Part shown: piece by piece, positions 9,050 through 16,999 of the stretch | Numbering within the stretch: position 1 is the stretch's first letter | Layout of the letters: the number at the start of each line of letters is the position of its first letter | Assembly: GCA_910592005.1 (NCBI GenBank) | Contig: CAJVPP010001955.1 | Coordinates: forward strand, 1-16,999 | Direction of reading: 5' to 3' | DNA length: 16,999 nt | Source: Funneliformis mosseae | Lineage: Eukaryota; Glomeromycota; Glomeromycetes; Glomerales; Glomeraceae | Program-made: the position numbers and the translations under genes | The notes under the pieces: generated by a model | Told to the model about the DNA's origin: nothing | Databases searched by the model: none | What the model saw: only the letters and a program-made list of their open reading frames with translations

Positions 9050-12000
9050 TGCTACCTCTGTCACTGCAAGTGATTAATGGGTTAATTTTAAGATAGAATT
9101 TTATATAATAATAGTTACAATGTACATATATATATTATTATTATAACTCTTTTCTAACCCGTTTTTCCCTTCCTATTCCTTTATTCTTTTATTCTTTTTT
9201 TTTTATCTTTCAATGAAATATATAGCTATTATAAAAGGTGACGTGAATTTAAAAGATTTAATATTTTTTTAAGACAGATATAAAAATGCATAAATATATA
9301 AATAATACAGTATATAATAAAAATTTAAAATTTAATTTTCTTTCACTTAAATCCTTTACTCTTAACTACGGCTTCACAAATTATACTGTAAATAAATAAA
9401 ATTTAAATAAAGATATTTTTAGATTCCAAATGAAAATATAACGAATGTTGTAAATATATTGTTGGTATAGCTGAGATATTGATCAAACTTTTTTTTTTTT
9501 TTCTTTTTTTTTTTTTAGTTAAAGTTTATATCAAAATAATAAATTATTTCGAAAATTACTATTTGCATTTATAGTATATAATTCTGATTCTAAAAAATAT
9601 ATCAGAGTTCATTAGTAAAAGAGCTAAAATGTTAAATAATTAATAAAGCTAAATAGAAGGATTCAAATTTTTTATTTTCAATAATTATCTAATAACTAAA
9701 TGTAAACTCAAATTTTAACTTTAAAATTAAATAACATTTATATAAATATTTCAGACATTTGTTTTTGGTATTTTTATAAAACAATTATATACTGTAATTT
9801 TTAAATTAAAGGTTTACTTTTAATTCAATATATATTAACTTTAACTATTAAATCTTAATTATAACAAAAAAAAAATATAAATACAAGAAATTGAAAAAAA
9901 GTTAAAATATACATTAACCCATTGCTTTATAACAGAAATATAAATAATTATATATGATATAGCATATAGGTTAAAATATTTAAAAAAAATATTAATAATA
10001 CAGAAAAATAGTTTTTAATAAATAATATATATATACTTAATTAACTAATAATAACCTATTCTTTATATAATTATAAAAGTTAGTATTTGAATTCTAATAA
10101 ATTGAATTAAATATGCAAATTTTATTAAAACATTTCATAATATATAACTTTTTTTTTGTTTTAGTATTCTTGATTACTATCAGTTATAAAAACTTTGATA
10201 GTTTAGTATAAAGTGATTTTGATAGAATAATATAAAAAAAAAAAACTGATTATAGTAGATAAAGATTTATATAATTTAATATTTGATCTTAAAGTTTCAT
10301 TATTATTAAAAATACAATTTAAATTAAAAAATGATATTACTTTTAATAAAACAAATTAGATGATACTTACCTAAATTATTTTTATCATGACTAAACTTTT
10401 ATCAAATTTTATATTTAATTAAATCTTTGATTAAAATCTAAACATTTAAATAAATTTTAATAACTGACTAAATGACTAAACTTAAATTACTTTATAATAT
10501 ATAAATTATAAATTTTTTATTTATTTATTTTTATTAAAAATTATAGTTCAGCCAGATAGGATTATGCTAATTTTATTGTATCAATATTTATTATAATTAT
10601 TCTATAAAAAATATGATTATACAATAATAAGCCAATTAATTTTAAATATACTACTTCTATCTAACTTTATATAATTATTATACATTTTATGATAATTTTA
10701 TATACAAATTAATATTTGTCAATACTTCCAATTCTAATAATTTCTGTAATTTTATGGGTTTTATTTCAATTTCAATTTGATTATTAGATTTTAAAGGTAT
10801 TTAAGAAATATTAGCTTTTAAAGACATAATATTTTGACAGTTGAATTGCTTAAATACTAAAAAAAATAAAGTTTACTAAGAAAATGTTTTATATAATTAT
10901 TTGTTGAGTAATAAAATAATATATTCTTTTGCAATTAAAAATATTCTATTTACTTGTACTTTATTTATATCTATTAAATTTATTAGAGAAATATTATCAG
11001 TTGCTATATTTGAATAATTTTAATATTAAATAATTGGTTAATATTAAAAATAGAAAAAATTTGAAGAATTTACATGTTTTTTTGTGAATTTCACTTGTTA
11101 ATAAAGTCATCATATCTAGTTGCTACTGATCATGAGAAAGAATGTAAGATTGAAGTCTTTAGTCAGATTTATGACAAGATTGATATCTAATGTAATCTGT
11201 ATTTTGGTCAAGATGTTGTAATGCTTAAACTATAGTTTTTTTGCTCACATAATTTGTAATCTTCCTATTATCAAGATTAATCTCTGTTATAATACAAATT
11301 TTTTTCATCAATTTCTTTAATTGTACTTCACTAATATGATAACGTTTAAACCAATTTTCAGTTTAAAAAGCTATATAATAAAAAGTTAAGCAGAATAAAA
11401 CAACTTTTATAAAATTAATATAGCTTTAATTTATCTGTTTTTTCTTTAACTTCTTAGAGATAAAAATTAGATTTAGTATTAATAGATCATAAACTAATAT
11501 ATCTATCATAATCATTTATTAATATTGAATTATTAGAAAGGATTAACTTTTCTTCTTTTTCATAATAATTAATATTAACTCTTTGATTAGCTTTTGATCT
11601 AAAAATTCAAACATCAAACCTCTATCAGATCTTTTTTAAAGTCATCTATTATTAAGCTTGAATTTTTACCATCACGTAATATAAGAAGAATTATATTATA
11701 AAAAAAATCCAATATAATAGTCTTCTTAGAGTATTACTATCTATTTTTTGATAATTAAGAATTTGAATAATTTTAGAGAGGATATTTATAGATGAAAGAC
11801 GCGTGTAAAATTTTTCAAGATCACGAAAATCCTTCTTCTGTAGAAATATAAACAAATGACTATTAGTTCAAATTTGTTGATAATTATGGAGTGACCTTTT
11901 TTTTGAATGAAACCTGTTTGAAATAAAAATCACACAATTGATCGATAAAATTTGTAATTTTATGAAATAAATTGAAACAATTTAGAATTTTTGTGGGAAC

Positions 12001-12125
12001 AAAAATCTTAAGAAGTGAGTAATGTAATAGGACTATCATAACGTAATTGATTTACATAATGCATTATAAATAGTTATATAAATGATGTAGTTAATAGAAT
12101 CGACTTAATAGATATATTTAATTTA
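9050..12125. other. Long AT-rich intergenic region, no gene recognised
   Basis: Three kilobases of very AT-rich DNA with many homopolymers, including an interrupted T tract of about 30 nt at 9489-9518. The first 150 bp are the flotillin 3' flank. No frame resembles a known family. The longest frame I noticed without a stop is 58 codons on the minus strand at 11694-11867, without a Met start or recognisable motif. Patches at 11100-11230 and 11600-11850 are slightly less AT-biased and may be remnants of old repeats. Confidence 0.55.
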
Positions 12126-12155
12126 TGTAACATAAGAATGTTGCAGATCTAAATG

Positions 12156-12272
12156 TCAGACATATCAGACATATTTGATATATTTAATATATTAGACATA
12201 TTTGATATATTTGACATATCTGATATATTTGATATATCAGACATACCTAATATATATGATATATTAGATTTA
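12156..12272 (+). repeat. 9-bp minisatellite, 13 units in perfect phase
   Basis: Thirteen consecutive 9-nt units without a single indel, of the types TCAGACATA, TTTGATATA, TTTGACATA and TTAGACATA. Units 1, 2 and 10 are identical. The array sits inside the putative U3 part of the LTR. On the plus strand it lies in a 41-codon frame from ATG (12153) to TAA (12276-12278) that reads as tripeptides of the form x-Asp-Ile. I do not claim this frame is translated. Confidence 0.85.
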
Positions 12273-12475
12273 CATTAAAAAAGTATATAAAGAAGACTAA
12301 ATTCTTGACAAGAAGGTAACTATTAATTGCTAGATGCAATCTGATCAGTTCAGCGATAACCATATGCAAACCCTTTTTATAAAGTAGTATAAGACTACTC
12401 TTTCTATTTTGTGATTAATTCTTCTTTCATATTCTCTTAGTTTAGTATTTTTAGCTTTTAGTTTATTTATTTACC

Positions 12476-12481
12476 AATAAA
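12476..12481 (+). promoter_or_regulatory. Polyadenylation signal AATAAA in the LTR
   Basis: A canonical AATAAA lies downstream of the LTR TATA box at 12284-12291. It supports the plus orientation of the LTR and would mark the end of its R region. Confidence 0.4.
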
Positions 12482-12759
12482 TCTTTATTCAATTTACTTA
12501 AAACATTTTGTGACATTTGTATTTATAATGTAATTTACATTTAATTTTGACTTAAAATAAGGAAATATACTCAATAGTGTATTGAATACATTGGGCAATA
12601 TATAGTGAATGAATCATACATTCATCGTAGGTTTGAATATATTTTTCAATATATAATAAAACTTAATCAACTGAGGTATGAATATACTTTGCGGTATATA
12701 AAAGAACTATTAACTTACTGAGATAACTATTAGATTACTACGTAAACTTAAAAGAATCA

Positions 12760-15010
12760 CCACTTGAACACCTCGTTTAATTGTCGTAATTCATAAGGAT
12801 TGCACGTTAATACTATGATCAGTTTTTTCACAAATATCACATTTACGTATATTTAGTTTTTGAATTGATTTATTAGTTGATTTACAGCATTATAAGTTTC
12901 ATCTATTCTCTCCTCTACTCTATCAATTTTAGCAGAGACATTACTTCATTATGGATGAGATCTTTAAAAAGGCTTTATAGGATAATTAGAGTCTAAATCT
13001 TTCTTATTAACTATATCCAAGTCTTTTAAGAATTTTGCTACGTAATAATTTTTCATACCTCCTCTATCTTTAATGTAGATAGTAGACCTCTTGGTTATCT
13101 AACAGGTTCAACAGTTTGTGAAACCAATGTCTGTACTTTTGGAGTCATTTGTGCTTGAAATTCAGCTTTCTGGTTTTCTAATAAAGTTTGATATTCAGTT
13201 TTTTGTTGAGCTAATACGTTTTGAATTGCTTTTTATATATCTTCTAAAGAAATTTCTTGCTGTTAAGATGTGATATTAGGAATGGTAGGAGGGGCTGATA
13301 AATAGCTAGAATATGATGTGTAATAATCCTAATATTTCACGACGTAATTCCATTTCTTCTAAACTATCGAGAATATCATTAATAAGTTTGTGATGACTAA
13401 TCATAATGATGTCATTTAATATAATATTTCTTACTTCAGACATAAAATATGTTTTCTTTTACATAGAAGTATAATCCAATTGATTTCCATACTTTTGAAT
13501 TTTTGCACAGAAAGATGTTACACTTTCATGTGTTCTTTGTTTTAATGTTCCAATTTCAAGCATTCTCAAATATCTATCGGCAGATGGAAAATGATTTTTA
13601 ATATAATTTAACCTTGGATTCCTGCAAGAATAATAGAAATACCTTCTTTAGCATTTGATGTAACTAATATCACATTGGTTGATCGTCCTCCAGCTATTCT
13701 CCAATTTTCATCAAGTCCTCAAACTGAAATAATATCTATACCTGCAAGACTTAATGGAATATTTGGAAAAGATGTGACAGCTCCTGTTATAGCCTTTGCA
13801 TTAACACTACGAATATGAGCTATAGTGATACCTATAGCTGAATTATCAAATACATTTTATAACTCTCAGTTTTTATTATCAAACTCTCTTTTGTACTATT
13901 TTCGCACTTCTTCTTTTACAGATCGATCCAGTATATTGTGAATTCTTATTTCATTATTTAGACCTGCTAAATGGATATATACTATAAAATCATCTCTATA
14001 CTTTTCATAATCCTGTTTAAAACTGCTTAATTCAGGCATTATAAATCTTGCAGGTAAAACCATGTTTATTTGATTTGGTGGATTATTCTGTAACATTAAA
14101 ATTTGTCCCTACAAATTTAAAATATTCTGTTAAGTATCATGGGTCTTATTCTTCCATTTCTCATATCACTCATAGAGCCTATTTCGATTATACTCTAATA
14201 AACCTATATTCTCTCTACTTTACTGTAAGTGGTGAGTATTTTGCTAATATAGTAATTGTAAGACAAACTTTTCTTATACCAGTTTACCTATACGGGTTTG
14301 CTTTCTTGCTATATTACCTATCATTTTATTTACCTGGTTTTGAGCATTAGTTTGATATTACTGAAGATCGCTAATAACTCTTACTTATACCTCTTTAGCA
14401 AGTTGCCTTCGTATAATTTTATTATTACATTCAGCTTTTGTATTATAGCACCTCTATTGCTTTTAAAATATATCCCGTTGCAAATTATTTTCTTTTCAGC
14501 AAATTTGCCTTGTTGTTCTTTTTATTTGATCTGCTAAGATTTCTCTACCTGTTGTTGAATTATCCACATAACCATCTATAGCATTTGCTAGTGGTCATAT
14601 TATCATCAGAATTATACAAGTCTAGAGAATTTTTTCGTAATGAGATAGTCTTAATCTGACATCACAATTTTTCTACCTTCTCCTCAGATCCTACTAACTA
14701 CTTTTCTAAGCTAGAGATATACCTATCCTTATCTCGCACGTCCTTTCTAGCTTAATATAACTGATTTTTTAGGCTAAAGAGTTCAGACTTTAGCTCTATT
14801 ATCTCTTTCTTCAAAGCATTCTCAAGCTGTTCTATTTCCTTATTAAGATCCTGGATTTCTTGCTCATATTGGACATATTCTCATTCTAGTTGATTAATTC
14901 ATCTTTTATTCTGATAATTAATTTCTACTTCTGATTGCAATGCATCTCGAAGATATGAGTTATCCTCTTCCAGCTTAGCTTTATATTCTTTACATGTTCT
15001 TTTCTGCCTT
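12760..15010 (-). pseudogene. Decayed Gag-like retroelement protein with long coiled coil
   Basis: Read from right to left, three minus-strand frames follow one another in sensible order. From about 15000 to 14590 is a Glu/Lys/Leu-rich coiled coil (for example EEDNSYLRDALQSEVE and LNKEIEQLENALKKE). From 14588 to about 13625 is a segment including RFIMPELSSFKQDYEKYRDD, KREFDNKN and GLDENWRIAGGRSTN. From about 13620 to 13320 is a part like the retrotransposon Gag domain (IGTLKQRTHESVTSFCAKIQKYG). From 13259 down is a Gln-rich helix (LAQQKTEYQTLLENQ), then a degraded zinc-knuckle-like KCDICEKTDH at about 12815-12845. Many in-frame stops and at least three frame changes (near 14590, 13625 and 13300) show it is dead. 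The longest intact piece is 66 residues at 13896-14096. No reverse transcriptase follows, so only the Gag part remains. Gag proteins package element RNA in the cytoplasm. The Gag assignment is from motif order; the exact superfamily is unknown. Confidence 0.6.
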
Positions 15011-15059
15011 GGGTGGGGTCTGCGGAATGATATTTTTTTTTTCGTGATTATAAAATAGA

Positions 15060-16201
15060 ATGGAAGAACTGGTTATTTATATTGATTCTCAAAAAGCGCG
15101 AGAGCTAGACTCTGTAAAACAAACACTTACAATTAATATTGATCCTCAAAAAGCTCATAATTTAGACCGGCATCTTGCCTTGCAAAAACTATATTATTAT
15201 TTTAAGGGTCTTTATCAAAATGCTAAAGGATTATGGGACGCTTGTAAAAAGCTAGCTACAGCTTTCCATTTACTGATATAAAAAAATGGTTTGATGATCA
15301 AGTAATAGATCAAATCTATTGCCTTTCATTGAAAAATATACCCTATTCCAACTACTCTAAAATTACGAAACCAAATACTATTCACCAGTATAATTTGATT
15401 AAAATTCTGTATGATGATATAAAAACAGATTTACTGAATAGCAGATCAGTATTATACTATATATTATTGGTTATAGACTATGTGACTAGGTATAAAGATT
15501 TCATTTTTTTAACGTCAAAAAATAGTTAAAAAGTTGCAGAAGTTTTTAAGAGTATATATAATAACCCTAATAATCTCTTTAACTGATCTTGAAAACTACA
15601 ATACAATAAGGACACTGAGTTTATGGGATACATAACTTTATTAATGGATGAGTATAGTATTGAAATCTGAAGAATTATAGCACATTTCAGACATACAAGT
15701 TTCACAATGATCAATCATTATGCTGAATTATTTGAATATAGAGTTTTTAAAAATCAGTATTCAGTAGAGTTTCACTTATCTACTGACAAACGTTGCAGAG
15801 AATGTGAACGATTTGCAAGAAGAATTGTTGATAATATGAATGATAGCCTAACTCAATTAATTAGAATAAGACCTAATAATACTATGAAACTTGAGCAGGT
15901 ATATTCTAAACGATTAGTAAAATATAATCACCCAATAGGTGTTAATGAATCCCAGTTGCTAAAAGGTACTACTGTTTGATTTTTGCTTGCTAAAGGAGAA
16001 TAGGAAAATGATCCTTTCGAACAGCACAGAATAACAGACCCAATATGGTCCCTTGGCCTACATAAAATTTGAAAAATTGTTGTTGGAAAGAATCTCTCAA
16101 TGCCTGTTCTATATTATTTAGATAAATCAGGACCTCAACGTCCTTTCGTAAGAGAACAATTAATGCATATTAAGAAAGAGCCTATGTTGTTTCCTAGCTA
16201 G
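15060..16201 (+). pseudogene. Decayed rve-type (DDE) transposon integrase
   Basis: A first frame (15060-15281) gives an N-terminal part with LQKLYYYFKGLYQNAKGLWD. A one-frame change near 15265 leads into a single frame that runs from 15269 to 16201 with eight internal stops and no further shift. It contains the first catalytic Asp in VIDYVTRYKDF (GAC at 15476-15478). At the second site, integrases show Asp-x-Gly-x-Glu-Phe, but this copy reads NKDTEF, so the Asp is Asn (AAT at 15605-15607) and the Gly is Asp. Then come HFRHTS and FARRIVDNMNDSL, and a C-terminal SH3-like part (DPIWSLGLHKI, VLYYLDKSGPQRPFVREQL). The enzyme would join element DNA to target DNA in the nucleus. This copy cannot be active. 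The C-terminal pattern resembles integrases of Ginger/Polinton-like or related elements, but I cannot assign the class. Confidence 0.7.
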
Positions 16202-16740
16202 GTATTAAAAGATAATCAAATGCATACAAAGCACTTTTTATAAAAATCTCTAAGTCAACAACGCAATAGGGAATTGTAATAAGAATTACTCCTTTTTGAT
16301 AGCATAACATTTTCTTTTTTCAATTACATCAGATTTGTGTATCTAAATTCATCTGTTCTTACAGATAAAAAAAAGGCACAATTTAGTAATGTTGATTATC
16401 ACTGTATTCGAAGGCCAAATCTAGCTCTTTATTATATCTATCTAGATACAATTCCTCCAAAAATTTAGGTTTTCAGAATGGAAATTTTTTATTTAATAAA
16501 TCTTCAAAAATATACCGGCATATTTTTTCTCATACATTAGGGCAAATATTACACCATTTGTAATTCTATTTCATTTTTTTATATGGTACCTCTCATTGAT
16601 GACCATTTTTACATAATCATAAATATCTATTAAAACTAACTTTGCCTAAGCATCTTCCTTTACGTCTCTAAACATATGCTAAAGCTTTAGTATCAATTTC
16701 GTCTTGCATTTTATAGGTGCAATAAAATATCACATATAGA
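16194..16740 (-). pseudogene. Decayed nuclease-like gene: Cys/His/Trp zinc ribbon plus possible REase-like core
   Basis: One minus-strand frame runs for about 180 codons without a frameshift but with about ten stops. From its start: RKGRCL, then CKNGHQ-stop-EV (16590-16613), then KWCNIC (16542-16559). This is the C-x3-G-H-x-W ... W-C-x2-C pattern of treble-clef or zinc-ribbon repeats found beside restriction-endonuclease-like domains; the Trp after GHQ is a TGA here. Next come FEDLLNKKFPF and LDRYNKELDLAFEYSDNQHY, resembling the Leu-Asp ... Ala-x-Glu-Tyr-x-Gly-x-Gln-His-Tyr signature of such nucleases. The tail CYQKGVILITIPYC matches the final strand region (Gly-x-x-Leu-Ile-x-Ile-Pro-Tyr). 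The stop is TAG at 16194-16196. The frame overlaps the convergent integrase remnant by a few bases. A metal-dependent nuclease role, perhaps in a mobile or selfish gene family, is inferred. Confidence 0.5.
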
Positions 16741-16879
16741 AATTTGTGGTAATAATCACCAGTTTCAGACTAATTTGATCAGAAAAATCAATCTAGATAT
16801 ATGCAAATCCAGGAAAGTAAAATTAAACTTAATTATTATAGTGTGTTCCATAAAAAGCTATCAAGTTGTTTCAAATTTC

Positions 16880-16950
16880 AAAAATTTATATAATCACGTG
16901 ATAAGCATAATACTGATTTGTGATTGGCTAAAATTTATATCACATGATAA
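16880..16950. repeat. Two direct copies of an ATCAC[G/A]TGAT palindrome unit
   Basis: A unit AAAATTTATAT(AA)TCACGTGATAA occurs at 16881-16904, and again as AAAATTTATATCACATGATAA at 16930-16950. The first holds a perfect 10-bp palindrome (16893-16902) with an E-box core CACGTG; the second has one changed base. Between them is GATTGG, an inverted CCAAT box. It could be a promoter module or the end of a small non-autonomous transposon. Confidence 0.6.
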
Positions 16951-16999
16951 TATAATTTAATAAATTTAAGATTAAAGTTTAAACTAAGAGAAAAACTTT

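Larger units (their letters stand above)
12126..12539 (+). mobile_element. Candidate solo LTR of a retrotransposon (414 bp)
   Basis: The segment begins TGTAA and ends TTACA, the 5-bp terminal inverted repeat with TG..CA ends expected of an LTR. Inside, in the right order for plus orientation, are a TATA box (12284-12291), a TATA-to-signal distance of about 185 nt, AATAAA at 12476-12481, and about 58 nt to the end. TTTA is found on both sides (12122-12125 and 12540-12543), compatible with a 4-bp target duplication but weak in AT-rich DNA. The adjacent Gag-like pseudogene lies in the opposite orientation, so this LTR is probably not its partner. No second copy is seen in the window. Confidence 0.5.

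Noticed and set aside
12156..12272. CRISPR-like array
   Set aside because: The units are 9-bp and contiguous without spacers, in a eukaryotic context; this is a minisatellite.
14048..14537. Two plus-strand frames of 100 and 79 codons rich in Tyr, Leu and Phe, looking like membrane proteins
   Set aside because: They are antisense to the Gag-like remnant, whose motif order is informative; hydrophobicity comes from AT-rich reverse complement.
16775..16960. 61-codon plus-strand frame at the right edge
   Set aside because: It covers the palindromic repeat module and has no family resemblance.
1..16999. tRNA or rRNA genes
   Set aside because: Scanning for T-loop (GGTTCGA-like) and A-box patterns with pairing arms gave no convincing candidate; gggttcaac near 4867 lacks a matching cloverleaf.

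Overview
The window looks like nuclear DNA of a fungus, most likely an arbuscular mycorrhizal fungus (Glomeromycotina, Rhizophagus-like). The reasons are the very AT-rich intergenic DNA, short AT-rich GT-AG introns (72 to 120 nt), TATA boxes upstream of genes, a fungal-type flotillin, an arrestin-domain gene, a Doc/Fic gene, a plant-type LRR protein, and a right third filled with decayed transposon genes of kinds I associate with Rhizophagus. The genus is inferred from pattern memory, not from a search.

Layout. 1-1640 is AT-rich DNA in which I recognise no gene. 1640-9050 is the gene-bearing part. It holds an arrestin-domain protein (minus, 1822-2835), a Doc-type Fic gene whose 5' end is unresolved (minus, 3518 to about 4084 or 4221), a type II membrane protein with a plant-type LRR ectodomain (plus, 5445-6762, one intron and one apparent one-base frameshift in an A6 run), and a flotillin (plus, 7478-9049, four exons, 416 aa). 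9050-12125 is AT-rich DNA without a recognisable gene. 12126-12539 looks like a solo LTR with a TATA box, a polyadenylation signal and a 9-bp minisatellite. About 12760-15010 (minus) is a long, stop-riddled Gag-like pseudogene. 15060-16201 (plus) is a decayed rve-type integrase. 16194 to about 16740 (minus) is a decayed nuclease-like gene joining a Cys/His/Trp zinc-ribbon motif to a possible restriction-endonuclease-like core. The right edge carries two copies of a CACGTG/CACATG palindrome unit.

The four left-hand genes are not an operon and share no obvious pathway. Arrestin (cargo adaptor), flotillin (membrane microdomain scaffold) and the LRR membrane protein all act at membranes, but that may be chance. 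The main biological picture is a gene-bearing block beside a repeat-rich block whose transposon genes keep long collinear reading frames broken mainly by stop codons. This suggests decay by C-to-T/G-to-A transitions, as expected from cytosine methylation or a RIP-like process. The most unusual single items are the eukaryotic Doc-type gene with a possible targeting-peptide exon, the frameshifted LRR receptor-like gene, and the nuclease-like pseudogene.
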